A stretch of 64,000 bases of DNA, from positions 1,364,001-1,428,000 of the forward strand of contig NZ_CP071597.1 of NCBI RefSeq assembly GCF_017357405.1, written 5' to 3'. Below, one piece after another: positions 43,774 to 52,092 of this stretch. Numbering within the stretch: the stretch's first letter is position 1; the number at the start of each line of letters is the position of its first letter. Source of the DNA: Halomontanus rarus. GTDB taxonomy: Archaea > Halobacteriota > Halobacteria > Halobacteriales > Natrialbaceae. The notes under the pieces are model-generated. The model worked only from the letters and a program-made list of their open reading frames with translations. It was not told the DNA's origin and did no database searches. The position numbers and the translations under genes are program-made.

Positions 43774-44817
43774 TCACTCGTCGAGAACGGCTCCAGTTCC
43801 CGACCGCCCGACCCCCTCGAGATCGATCCGACCGCCGGGCATCGGGACGCCCTCGACGGGGTCATCCGCGAGCAACAGCGAGCCGTCGAGGTCGGCGTAG
43901 TCGAGCAGCGGCGCGAGGTGGCAGGCCGCCGCGATCGAGGCGTTTGACTCGGTCATACAGCCGCACATGACCGCGAGGCCGTGAGCGCGGGCGGCGTGGA
44001 TCATCCGTTTCGCTTCGCGCAGCCCGCCGCACTTCATCAGCTTCAGGTTCGCGATGTCACAGCGGTCGGCAACCTGTGGGATGTCCGCGAGGGTCACGCA
44101 GGACTCGTCGGCGGCGATCGGCAGCGACGAGCGCTCGTAGACGAAGCGCAGTCCCTCGGGGTCCTCCGCTGGTACCGGCTGTTCGACGAACGCGACGCCA
44201 TGGCGCTCGAGGCGCTCGATCTTCCGGACCGCTTCCCGGGGCGACCAGGCCTCGTTAGCGTCGACGAACAGTCGGACGCCCGGCGCGACGTCGCGGATCG
44301 TCTCCACGATCTCCAGGTCGCGGTCGGTGCCGAGTTTGACTTTCAGGGTCCCGTAGTCGCGTTCGACTGCCGTCTCCGTCTTCTCGCGCATCGTCTCGGG
44401 ATCGTCGATGCCGATCGTGTACGACGACTCCAGCGACCTCGCGGGATCGAGTCCCCAGTAGCGATAGAGGGGCACCTCGAGTCGCTTCGCCGCGAGATCG
44501 TGGACGGCGATGCTCACGGCACACCTGGCTGCAGGATTACCGCCGATCACCTCTCCCATCCGGCGTTCGATCCGCTCGAGCTGGTTGGGGTCGTCGACGT
44601 CCTCGACGATCGCCAACAGGGCGGGGAGGACGGCCTCGACGGTCGCAGCGGTCTCGCCGAAGTGTGCGCTCGGGGCCGCCCCACCGATTCCCACCCGCCC
44701 CGTGTCGTCTTCGATCCTGACGATCACGTTTGCCGCGACCGACGTCGTTCCGCGGGCGATCCGGAAGGGAAACTCGAGGGGGAGGTCGACCCGTTCGAAA
44801 CTGGTTGCGAGGCTCAT
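43774..44817 (-). CDS. dgcA: enolase-superfamily N-acetyl-D-glutamate racemase (DgcA-like)
   Basis: A 347-residue enolase-superfamily protein of the dipeptide-epimerase subgroup. The N-terminal cap gives FRIARGTTSVAANVIVRIED. The barrel gives the KxK motif in YGTLKVKLGTDRD, then metal residues in VDANEAWSPREA and the ADESC motif. In some bacteria, a DUF1611 acetyltransferase (DgcN) and this type of epimerase (DgcA) act together in D-glutamate catabolism. Here it follows the DUF1611 gene with a 1-nt gap, on the same strand. The alternative, an L-Ala-D/L-Glu epimerase, cannot be excluded. Confidence 0.82.
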   Translation of the reverse strand: MSLATSFERVDLPLEFPFRIARGTTSVAANVIVRIEDDTGRVGIGGAAPSAHFGETAATVEAVLPALLAIVEDVDDPNQLERIERRMGEVIGGNPAARCAVSIAVHDLAAKRLEVPLYRYWGLDPARSLESSYTIGIDDPETMREKTETAVERDYGTLKVKLGTDRDLEIVETIRDVAPGVRLFVDANEAWSPREAVRKIERLERHGVAFVEQPVPAEDPEGLRFVYERSSLPIAADESCVTLADIPQVADRCDIANLKLMKCGGLREAKRMIHAARAHGLAVMCGCMTESNASIAAACHLAPLLDYADLDGSLLLADDPVEGVPMPGGRIDLEGVGRSGTGAVLDE

Positions 44818-44818
44818 T

Positions 44819-45856
44819 TCAGATCACCGCGTCGAGAACCTCGTCGGCTCCGAACCGGACGACGTCGGTCGCCGGCCCGTCGATGGCGGTCGCGAACTCG
44901 TCGAGGGCGGTGCGGGCGTCCGCTTCGGACTCGAGGTCGGCGGTGTTGAGCGCGCCGGCGACGACCTCGGTCTCTCGTACCGGTGCGGCGAACGACTCGT
45001 AGCGTTCGACGTACTCCTCGATCGGGGGCAGGGCGAACGACTCGTAGCCGTGTATCACCTCCGTCCCTGCTGCGTGACAGAGCACCAGTCGATCGGGCAT
45101 CGAGCCGTGGAGGATCCCGGCGGTCACGCCCGAGTAAGCGGGGTGGACGATGCTTCCCTGTCCCTCGACGAAGAGGTAGTCGTGATCCTCGCCCGTCTCG
45201 AGGATCATCTCCTCGACGGCGCCGGCGGCGAAGTCGCTGACAACGCGGTCGACCGGGGTTCCCCAGCCCTCGATCATGATCCCGGTCTGGCCGGTCGGGA
45301 TCACGGCGGCGTCGTGGCCCGCCTCCCGTGCGGCGCGAGCCAGTTCCATCGTCGTCGTCAGTTTGCCGACCGAGCAGTCAGTGCCGACGGTGAGCACGAC
45401 CTCCGCGCTCACCTCGTCGGCGACCCCTCGGCTCACCGACAACCCTTCGGGCGGTTCGCGGACGTCCCGAATCTCACAGCCGTGGTCGGCGGCCAGCGCG
45501 GCGAACTCCTCGTCCTCGCCGAGGAAGTAGTGCAGGCCCGAGATCACGTCGCAGCCGGCCTCGAGGGCGGTCCGGACGTCCGCGCGCCAGCTCTCGTCGA
45601 ACGCGCCGCCGATGGGTGAGATGCCGATCAGGAGGGCGTCGACGTCCCCATCCCCGTCCCGGTCGCGGCCGACCAGATCGGCCATCGACTCGACGATCGG
45701 AGCGTCCTGAACGTCCGGAACGAACTCGGCGACTCGCCGCCCGGGGTTGTCGCGGTCGAGCACCGCGACCACCTCGTCGTCGGTGTACCGGAGGACGCCG
45801 AGCGCCGTCTTCGCCCGGTGGGGGAACTTCTCGTGTGCGAGAATTGCGATGCGCAT
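44819..45856 (-). CDS. dgcN: DUF1611 family D-glutamate N-acetyltransferase (DgcN-like)
   Basis: A 345-residue protein with the DUF1611 layout. The N-terminal Rossmann-like half (ALGVLRYTDDEVVAVLDRDN, VDALLIGISPIGGAF) precedes a P-loop domain: VVLTVGTDCSVGKLTTTMEL, IPTGQTGIMIEGWG, YLFVEGQGSIVHPAYSGVT. In bacteria this is DgcN, which acetylates D-glutamate as the first step before racemisation by DgcA. The next gene, 1 nt away, is the DgcA-like enolase. A CGATTAAGG box about 28 nt upstream gives it its own promoter. Acetyl-donor use in a haloarchaeon is untested. Confidence 0.82.
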   Translation of the reverse strand: MRIAILAHEKFPHRAKTALGVLRYTDDEVVAVLDRDNPGRRVAEFVPDVQDAPIVESMADLVGRDRDGDGDVDALLIGISPIGGAFDESWRADVRTALEAGCDVISGLHYFLGEDEEFAALAADHGCEIRDVREPPEGLSVSRGVADEVSAEVVLTVGTDCSVGKLTTTMELARAAREAGHDAAVIPTGQTGIMIEGWGTPVDRVVSDFAAGAVEEMILETGEDHDYLFVEGQGSIVHPAYSGVTAGILHGSMPDRLVLCHAAGTEVIHGYESFALPPIEEYVERYESFAAPVRETEVVAGALNTADLESEADARTALDEFATAIDGPATDVVRFGADEVLDAVI

Positions 45857-45926
45857 ACTCGAACGTCGTCCGGCGGGACCTTAATCGTAGACCACGGCCA
45901 CGATCGGAAACGGTGACGAAAACGGA

Positions 45927-46883
45927 CTACAGTACTCGCAACTCGGTCGTCCAGAACGACCGGAACGCGTCCTCGAGTGCCGGCTTCGGATCTCCGGTCG
46001 CGTCGACCGCGGCGGTCGCGTCGGGATCGACGTCCTCCGCGACGGCGTCGACGGCGCCGCGCTGGCCGACGAGGTAGAGCGGTACGTCACCGTCGACGTC
46101 GCGCCGGACGTCGGCGATCGCCTCCCGACACCGCTCGAGGTGATCGTCGATCTGGTCGTCTCGAATCCGTTCGAACCGCGCCTGCGAGAACCCCCCTTTC
46201 GAGTGACTGCCCTTGACGTCACTCTCGAATCCGCGGTAGTCCACCCGCTCTCGGTCCTCGTAGACGCCGACCGCGAACAGGTCCGCGCGAACGAGCGCGA
46301 GCGCGTACGTTCCCGAAGGCTGGAACCACTTCGCCTCGAGCGAGAACCGGTCGCTCCAGGTCGGTTCGACGGGGGGGACGAGCGGTCCCTCGAGGGCGAC
46401 CGAGACGAGCGTCGCGTCGTCGACGCAGACGAGACACGGAGCTGCCTCACCGGCGAGCGCGGCGCGATCGCCGAGCGCGTCGGCGACGGGGTTGGGAACG
46501 TCGTTCCCGCTCTCTCCCTCTCCCCCTCTCTCTCTTGCACCCTCGCCATTGCCAACTGTTGCAGTCAACGCTCCTTCGGGCCCCGTTCGGAACGAGGAGA
46601 GGCGATCGAGTACCGCCTCGAGTCGCTCGCCGCGAAGCCGTTCCCGTCGTCGATACTCGAGGTCGAGACCGTCCTCGCTGTCGAGTCGCTCGAGTTCGCC
46701 CTCGAGTTGGGCGATGCGATCCTCGAGTCGGTTCTGACGCTCTTCGGCCTCCTGACGGGCGGTGACGGCGTCAGAGCGACGCTCGGATTCGGCCTCGAAC
46801 CGCCGTTGCAGCCGCTCGTTCTCGTCCTCGAGTTCGTCGATCCGCGCCTTCAGCGACGCGCGACCGAGCAACCGGTCGATCAT
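45927..46883 (-). CDS. archaeal Vms1/eRF1-like release factor (VLRF1)
   Basis: A 318-residue protein. Residues 1-70 form a coiled coil (IDELEDENERLQRRFEAESE, LEDRIAQLEGELERLDSE). The C-terminal half has the Vms1/ANKZF1-like eRF1 fold with the signature VKGSHSKGGFSQARFERIRD at 223-242, including Gln234 in the GGFSQ loop, used to release peptides from stalled peptidyl-tRNA. Such proteins act in ribosome quality control. A low-complexity Gly/Glu insert (NGEGARERGGEGESG, residues 111-126) lies between the halves. It is on the same strand as dgcN but has a 70-bp gap to it. Confidence 0.85.
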   Translation of the reverse strand: MIDRLLGRASLKARIDELEDENERLQRRFEAESERRSDAVTARQEAEERQNRLEDRIAQLEGELERLDSEDGLDLEYRRRERLRGERLEAVLDRLSSFRTGPEGALTATVGNGEGARERGGEGESGNDVPNPVADALGDRAALAGEAAPCLVCVDDATLVSVALEGPLVPPVEPTWSDRFSLEAKWFQPSGTYALALVRADLFAVGVYEDRERVDYRGFESDVKGSHSKGGFSQARFERIRDDQIDDHLERCREAIADVRRDVDGDVPLYLVGQRGAVDAVAEDVDPDATAAVDATGDPKPALEDAFRSFWTTELRVL

Positions 46884-46930
46884 CGGGCGAACACGCGTAA
46901 CGCGGTTACTTTTAGATTCCGGCGTGGATG

Positions 46931-47290
46931 TCAGGTTCCGGCGTCTGTGTGGACCCCACCCGAAAACGAGAGCAACTGCTGGACTCGCTCTCGGCGAGCG
47001 AGGAACACCTCCCGAAGCGAGGGCGGATTCCGAACCCGTGTGTCCTCGAGCAGTTCCTCGGGAACCGCGAGCGTGTTCGTCGGCACGTCCTCGCCGCCGT
47101 GGACGGGGAAGTGCCGGGACTCGAGTTTCATCACGAGCGGCGCGTCGAGGCGCTCGAGTCCCTCGCCTGTCGCGTACAGTTCCTCGTTAACGCGTTCGTG
47201 TTGATCGCTGTGCATGAGCGCGCGACTGCCGTCGGTCGGCGTCACGTAAAGGCGTCCGAGATAGTAGCCACGAGAGAACACCTCGAACAT
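46931..47290 (-). CDS. DUF5802-like small conserved protein
   Basis: A 119-residue haloarchaeal protein. The start MFEVFSRGYYLGRLYVTPTD is, as I recall it, the conserved N-terminus of DUF5802. Then come YATGEGLERLDAPLVMKLES, HFPVHGGEDVPTNTLAVPEE and a basic C-terminal helix (REVFLARRERVQQLLSF). ATGs at 47320 and 47305 are in frame; a CTTAAG box near 47340 would place transcription start near 47314, so 47305 or 47290 fit. Function unknown. The same-strand Vms1-like gene follows. Confidence 0.75.
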   Translation of the reverse strand: MFEVFSRGYYLGRLYVTPTDGSRALMHSDQHERVNEELYATGEGLERLDAPLVMKLESRHFPVHGGEDVPTNTLAVPEELLEDTRVRNPPSLREVFLARRERVQQLLSFSGGVHTDAGT

Positions 47291-47640
47291 GGTAACAGTA
47301 CCCATGGCCTGGAATGACATAACTATTCCGCGAGTAGGCTTAAGTCCGACCGCTATCAACGGGATTCGGACTCGGGTTCGTTCGTCATACGACAGGTCCG
47401 GCAACGACTACTTGCTTCGAAACGGTTAGCTGGCCAACTGTCTCTCGACGGTGAAACACTCAATCGTCGAAACGACCGTCCTGAACGATCCGATAAACAG
47501 TATCGATTTTCGAGTGGATCCGTCGACACTCGTCGCGAGTTTCGAGGCCCCGACCCGCCCGTGGACGGCGGTTTGAACGCTAAAAACGGACGTGAATCCC
47601 CAGATCTTGCGATTGAACGGTTCGAACGAAGGTCTTCCTT

Positions 47641-47646
47641 TTTAAG
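47641..47646 (+). promoter_or_regulatory. TATA box of the secreted coiled-coil gene
   Basis: TTTAAG lies 27 nt before the ATG at 47670, supporting that start and a leaderless message. Confidence 0.55.
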
Positions 47647-47669
47647 ATGTTGGCGCTACAGGGAGAGTA

Positions 47670-48572
47670 ATGACTGCGATCCGTGCGTCGGTCTTCGTCG
47701 TATTGCTGGTCGTGGGTGGACTCGCCATCGCGCCCGTCGCCAGTACGGCGTTCGTCGGCGAACTCATCGACGACAGCAGCGAGTCCGCCGAACTCGACGA
47801 GTCGACCACGACCAACGAAACGACGGGGGCGGACGTTTCGACGTTTATGCAAGCGAGTGCCGCTGACGCGGACGAGACGGTCGATGCCGAGATGTTCATC
47901 GTCGCGTTCGAGAACGGAGACAACGAGACGCGAACGGAACTCGTTAGTGAACGAACGACACAGCTCGAGGCGAAACTCGAGCGTCTCGAAGCTGACCGCG
48001 AGGAACTCGACGAACAGGAGGACGAGCTCAACCCGGCAGCACGCAAGGCCAAGCTAGCCACCCTGGCAGTCCGAATCAGTTCGCTCGAACGAGCGATCAA
48101 CGAGACCCAACCTCGTGCTGCCGAGGCGGGCGTTGACACGGCCGCACTCGAAAAACTGCGGACGAACGCATCCACCCTCTCCGGACCGGACGTCGCGGAG
48201 ATCGCTCGAAATATCTCGGGTGTCGAACCCCCGCGGGGTCCGCCCGAAGACGTCCCCGGAAACGATGCCGGGCCCGGTTCGAATGCCGGTGGAAACGGAG
48301 AGAACGCACCTATTAATCCCGGAAATTCGGGAAATGAGAGTGACCACAGTCCCAGAAATTCGGGAGACGCGACTGATCGCGGTTCTGGGAATGGAAACGA
48401 AAACGGAAGCCCACCTGTCGCATCTGGAAACGAAACGAATCAGAATCCAGCTCAGGGACCCGAGAAGGCCAAGAACAATGACAAAACGAACCAGAACGAG
48501 AACGCTCCCGACGGCAATCAACCAGAGAGCAAACCGAAGTCCGACGCCGAAACCGAAACGTCAACTGAATAG
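47670..48572 (+). CDS. secreted coiled-coil protein with disordered tail
   Basis: A 300-residue exported protein. The N-terminal signal (MTAIRASVFVVLLVVGGLAI) is a hydrophobic Sec type. Residues 85-165 are a charged coiled coil (TTQLEAKLERLEADREELDE, VRISSLERAINETQPRAAEA). The remaining 110 residues are disordered and rich in Gly, Asn, Pro and Ser with repeats (NSGNESDHSPRNSGDATDRG). An HTH gene follows after 77 bp, a pairing I recall from other haloarchaea but cannot confirm (DUF7096-type). Probable surface role; function unknown. Confidence 0.75.
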   Translation: MTAIRASVFVVLLVVGGLAIAPVASTAFVGELIDDSSESAELDESTTTNETTGADVSTFMQASAADADETVDAEMFIVAFENGDNETRTELVSERTTQLEAKLERLEADREELDEQEDELNPAARKAKLATLAVRISSLERAINETQPRAAEAGVDTAALEKLRTNASTLSGPDVAEIARNISGVEPPRGPPEDVPGNDAGPGSNAGGNGENAPINPGNSGNESDHSPRNSGDATDRGSGNGNENGSPPVASGNETNQNPAQGPEKAKNNDKTNQNENAPDGNQPESKPKSDAETETSTE

Positions 48573-48649
48573 ATTCCGAACGAAAACCGAGACCGGCGAA
48601 CGGGGAGAAGCAGACACCCTTTTCAGCGCTCACACCCTAGCATCGGCTG

Positions 48650-49321
48650 ATGGACTCCGCCGCGTTGTTGGATCTTCTTGGTAACGAAAACCGGAGGCGA
48701 ATCCTCCGACTTCTGTCTCGGAAACCCTGCTACGTGACCGAAATCTCTGACTACCTCGGCGTGAGTCCCAAGGCAGTCATCGAACACCTTCGCAAACTCG
48801 AGGAAGCCGGCCTCATCGAGAGCCGAACGGACGACCAGCGACGCAAGTACTTCCACATCGCCCGAAACGTCCGTCTCGAGGTCAACGTCTCGCCGTACGG
48901 GTTCGGTGCGAAGAGCGCCTACCCCACCAACAGCAGTTTCGATATCACGACCTGTCGACACCTCTCGCTGAACGTCACCTACGACGAGACGGGCGAACTC
49001 GACGAACTCCTCTCGACACTCGAGCGCCTCGAGCAGCTTGAAAACGAACTGTCGCTGGCCCAGCGGTGGGTTCAGGGGCGGCTCTGTAACGTCCTCGATC
49101 AGATCTCTGAAACCGTCGGAACCGGGCCGGAAAGCCGGATCTACGCCGACATTCTCGCGAGCATCCGCGGAGAGCCAAAAGGTGTCGGAACGCTCAGCCG
49201 AGACGTCGAGGCACCACAGGAGGTCATCGCCAATCTGCTCGAGGAAATGGCCGACGACGGGATCGTTCGCCGAACCGAGCGCGGGTGGGAGCTGGCGACC
49301 GCGAGCGGGAGCGACGAGTGA
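48650..49321 (+). CDS. ArsR-like winged-helix regulator
   Basis: A 223-residue regulator. The N-terminal winged helix reads LLGNENRRRILRLLSRKPCY, then EISDYLGVSPKAVIEHLRKL and GLIESRTDDQRRKYFHIARN, like ArsR-type proteins. The middle (LEVNVSPYGFGAKSAYPTNS) is a distinctive haloarchaeal segment, and residues 110-200 hold coiled-coil-like helices and a second small HTH (IYADILASIRGEPKGVGTLS). It follows the secreted coiled-coil gene by 77 bp, in the same direction, so they may form a unit. Targets unknown. Confidence 0.85.
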   Translation: MDSAALLDLLGNENRRRILRLLSRKPCYVTEISDYLGVSPKAVIEHLRKLEEAGLIESRTDDQRRKYFHIARNVRLEVNVSPYGFGAKSAYPTNSSFDITTCRHLSLNVTYDETGELDELLSTLERLEQLENELSLAQRWVQGRLCNVLDQISETVGTGPESRIYADILASIRGEPKGVGTLSRDVEAPQEVIANLLEEMADDGIVRRTERGWELATASGSDE

Positions 49322-49360
49322 CGAGTGACGAACGGTGAGTCACGCGGAGCGTGTCGCATT

Positions 49361-50266
49361 TCAAACGATCCGCTCGAGTCTGCCCTCGAAATCCACCTCG
49401 ATGGCGCGCTCCGGCGTGAACCCGGCGATAGAATCCAGGAAGGAGATTCGATAGCTCGCCGGCCCCTCGTACTCTCCGTCGGTCGCCCGTTCGCCGGCGA
49501 TCCCGTAGGCGAGCGCGGCGTGGAGGGCGGCCGTGAGGTCGTCTTCGACTCCGTCCGTGCCCTCGTCCTCACTTTCACCTTCACCCTCACCCTCACCCTC
49601 GCACTCGAGTTCGAGTGCGCCACAGAACACCGCGACGGTCGTCCCGAGCAGACAGCCGGTGCCGACGACTTCGCCCATCAGTTCGTGACCGGCGCTCACG
49701 CGAACGGCCGATTCGGAGTCAGCGACGATATCCTCGACGCCGCTGGCGACGACGGTCGCACCGGTCGCGTCCGCGAGGGCGCGGGCCGTCTCGCCGATCT
49801 CGTCGTACTCGCCGACGGACTCGACGCCTTTGACTTCCGCCTCCGCGCCCGCGAGGTGGCTGATCTCGCCGTAGTTACCCTTGATCACCGCGAACTCGAG
49901 TTCCGAGAGGAGCCGCTCGGCGACCGCCTGCCGGGTCGGCGTCGAACCGACGCCGACGGGGTCGAGTACGACCGGAATCCCGCGTTCGTTGGCCCGGCGA
50001 CCGGCCTCGCACATCGCCTCGACTTTCGTCTCCGGAACCTGACCAGTGTTGAGCAAGAGCGCGTTCGCGAGATCGGCCATCTCGGCCGCGTCGCCGGGGG
50101 AGTCGGCCATCACGGGTAACGCACCCCAGTAGAGCGTACAGTTGGCGACGTCGTTCATCGTGACGGTGTTGGTCAGCGCCTGGACCAGCGGTTCCGTCGA
50201 TCGGACCGCCCGAACTGACTCCGCGAGTGACTCGCCGGTGACGGCTCCCTCGAGGGGCTCAGTCAT
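49361..50266 (-). CDS. thiM: hydroxyethylthiazole kinase
   Basis: A 301-residue ThiM that phosphorylates the thiazole moiety for thiamine salvage. Evidence: VQALTNTVTMNDVANCTLYW, NTGQVPETKVEAM, PVVLDPVGVGSTPTR, VIKGNYGEISHLAGA and the catalytic GEVVGTGCLLGTTVAVF. Residues 221-242 (ECEGEGEGEGESEDEGTDG and following) are an extra acidic loop not expected in the family, encoded by CTCACC-type repeats. The ATG at 50266 overlaps the end of thiE by 8 nt, so the two are coupled; ThiE needs the ThiM product. Confidence 0.95.
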   Translation of the reverse strand: MTEPLEGAVTGESLAESVRAVRSTEPLVQALTNTVTMNDVANCTLYWGALPVMADSPGDAAEMADLANALLLNTGQVPETKVEAMCEAGRRANERGIPVVLDPVGVGSTPTRQAVAERLLSELEFAVIKGNYGEISHLAGAEAEVKGVESVGEYDEIGETARALADATGATVVASGVEDIVADSESAVRVSAGHELMGEVVGTGCLLGTTVAVFCGALELECEGEGEGEGESEDEGTDGVEDDLTAALHAALAYGIAGERATDGEYEGPASYRISFLDSIAGFTPERAIEVDFEGRLERIV

Positions 50267-50933
50267 CGGTACGCACCTCCTCGATGGTATCGGGACCCTC
50301 ATCGCCAGCCACCGCAGCGGCGAGGCGCTCGGTCGCCGCCGTCGGCTCCTCGGCCGCGGTGATCTCGCTGATCACGGCTACACCGTCGGCTCCCGCGTCC
50401 ACGACGGCACCGGCGTTCTCGACGGTGATCCCGCCGATCCCGACGACCGGAATCGACACCGCATCGGCGATCGCCGCGATCCGGTCGGGGCCGATTCCAT
50501 CCTTGCCGCTCGCTACGTCCTTCGAGGAGGTTCCGTAGACGGCGCCGACGCCGAGGTAGTCCGCGCCGTCGGCTTCGGCCCGCGTCGCCTCAGCGACCGT
50601 CGAGGTCGAACAACCGATCACGGCGTCCGAACCGAGTTGGTCGCGTGCGACGGTCACCGGAAGGTCACACTGGCCGAGGTGGACGCCGTCGGCGTCGATC
50701 GCTCGAGCGATGTCGATCCGGTCGTTGACGATCAGGTCGACGTCCGCTTCGGCGGTCAGTTCGCGGAGCTCGAGGCCGAGTTCGTACCGCGTGCGAGCGT
50801 CGGTTCCCTTCTCCCGGAGCTGGACGGCGTCGACGCCGCCGGCGATCGCCTCGCGGACGATCTCGGGCGTCGACCGACCCGCGGAGAGCGGGGCCTGCGT
50901 GACGAGATACGTCCGCCACTGCGATGGATTCAT
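50259..50933 (-). CDS. thiE: thiamine-phosphate synthase
   Basis: A 224-residue ThiE that joins HMP-PP and thiazole phosphate to thiamine phosphate. Evidence: the start MNPSQWRTYLVTQAPLSAGR, AIAGGVDAVQLREKGTDART, VDLIVNDRIDIARAIDADGV, LGQCDLPVTVARDQLG, IGCSTSTVAEATRAEADGAD, and GVGAVYGTSSKDVASG with IPVVGIGGI. The pyrophosphate-binding residues in QLREK and GVGAVYGT are kept. It starts at 50933; the GTG at 50945 is an alternative. It overlaps thiM by 8 nt. Confidence 0.95.
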   Translation of the reverse strand: MNPSQWRTYLVTQAPLSAGRSTPEIVREAIAGGVDAVQLREKGTDARTRYELGLELRELTAEADVDLIVNDRIDIARAIDADGVHLGQCDLPVTVARDQLGSDAVIGCSTSTVAEATRAEADGADYLGVGAVYGTSSKDVASGKDGIGPDRIAAIADAVSIPVVGIGGITVENAGAVVDAGADGVAVISEITAAEEPTAATERLAAAVAGDEGPDTIEEVRTDD

Positions 50934-50977
50934 GGGGAATACCACCGGGTGGCCGTACTAAGCCGCTTCGATCGGGC

Positions 50978-51670
50978 TCAGTCGACGTCACGAGAGAGCC
51001 CTGCCCGCAGATCCCGCCCGAAGTAGTAGCCGACCAGACAGGCCAGCAGACCGGCCGTGATCCCGACCGTCGTCGATCCCTGCAGAGAGCTTGCGAACGT
51101 CAGAATCGCGTGATCGGCCAGTGCGGATACCGCGCCGACGGAGATTCCGGCGGCCGTCATCTCGGCGTACCGACGTCGCGAGGTCGCGAGACCGAGCAGG
51201 AACGTAATCGCGAGCATACCGAGTAGTCCGCCGGCGATCGGAACGGTCAGGTTACCGACGAAGAGGGCCGCCCCGATCGTGAGCACGAACGCCAAGAACG
51301 CCTTCGGGGAGAAGTAAGACGAGAGCGAGAACCGCGAGAGAACCGATCCCGTGCGCGACCGCGAGTTCGACCGAGCGGACGTCGCGGAGTCACGCGACAG
51401 CACCGACGGCAGCCACGACCGACCGCTCGAGTCGGAGTCGTCGGCTCGGTCGGTCCTTCCGGTTCCGTCTTCGGCGTCGAGCTCGAGATTCGAGACGTCC
51501 GCATCGCCTTCGATTCCCGTTCCCGTGCTCTCCGTTCCGGCCCCGGAACTCCCACTCCCGCCGAGGAGGCGCTCCGTCTCCTCGAGCAGGTCGTCGGTCG
51601 AGCGCGACTGCGAGCCCGAATCGGTCGTCGACTCGCGGCTCGCGGTCGCCTCGTCCGAACGGTCGCTCAT
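50978..51670 (-). CDS. membrane protein with long disordered N-terminus
   Basis: A 230-residue protein. The first ~120 residues are disordered and rich in Ser, Thr, Asp and Gly (EATASRESTTDSGSQSRSTD). Four or five hydrophobic segments follow (AFLAFVLTIGAALFVGNLTV, GGLLGMLAITFLLGLATS, AAGISVGAVSALADHAILTF, VGITAGLLACLVGYYFGRDL), with a layout similar to DUF456-type proteins. Function unknown. It is upstream of thiE on the same strand with a 44-bp gap, so may be co-transcribed. Confidence 0.65.
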   Translation of the reverse strand: MSDRSDEATASRESTTDSGSQSRSTDDLLEETERLLGGSGSSGAGTESTGTGIEGDADVSNLELDAEDGTGRTDRADDSDSSGRSWLPSVLSRDSATSARSNSRSRTGSVLSRFSLSSYFSPKAFLAFVLTIGAALFVGNLTVPIAGGLLGMLAITFLLGLATSRRRYAEMTAAGISVGAVSALADHAILTFASSLQGSTTVGITAGLLACLVGYYFGRDLRAGLSRDVD

Positions 51671-51792
51671 ACTCGACGTGAGAACGCGGGGGTTCATGTG
51701 CCTTTCCCCGTCAGTGCGCTGTCACGAGGGCACGAGGTGACCGAGTCGAAACGGCCGGTGGCTATACGACCGCCGCCGCGTCAGTGAACACG

Positions 51793-52005
51793 ATGGCCTG
51801 GTTCGCACTACTGACGTTCGCGGTGATCTCGCTCGGCGTCGCCGCGTTCGTCGCCACGCTGGTCGCAAGTCTCGAGCCCCAGCCGGAGTACCCGACGGTG
51901 ATGACGGACACGATCAGAGTGATCGGCGGTCTGATCGCCGTCAGCGCCGGCGTCTTCGGTGCGATACTGCTCGGCTTCGCAGTGAGTTCGTACCTCGGGT
52001 GGTGA
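51793..52005 (+). CDS. small two-segment membrane protein
   Basis: A 70-residue protein with two hydrophobic segments (MAWFALLTFAVISLGVAAFV and VIGGLIAVSAGVFGAILLGF). A GTG at 51784 three codons upstream is an alternative start. It resembles small haloarchaeal membrane proteins with no known role. It lies just upstream of gatD in the same direction, 87 bp apart. Confidence 0.6.
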   Translation: MAWFALLTFAVISLGVAAFVATLVASLEPQPEYPTVMTDTIRVIGGLIAVSAGVFGAILLGFAVSSYLGW

Positions 52006-52092
52006 CGGCTCGCTCGAGGGTCAACGGTGAACGACGCCAGTGACGGCGAAAGCGTGCCTTCAAGTCCGCCCACGCGCAACCGTGGACCAACC

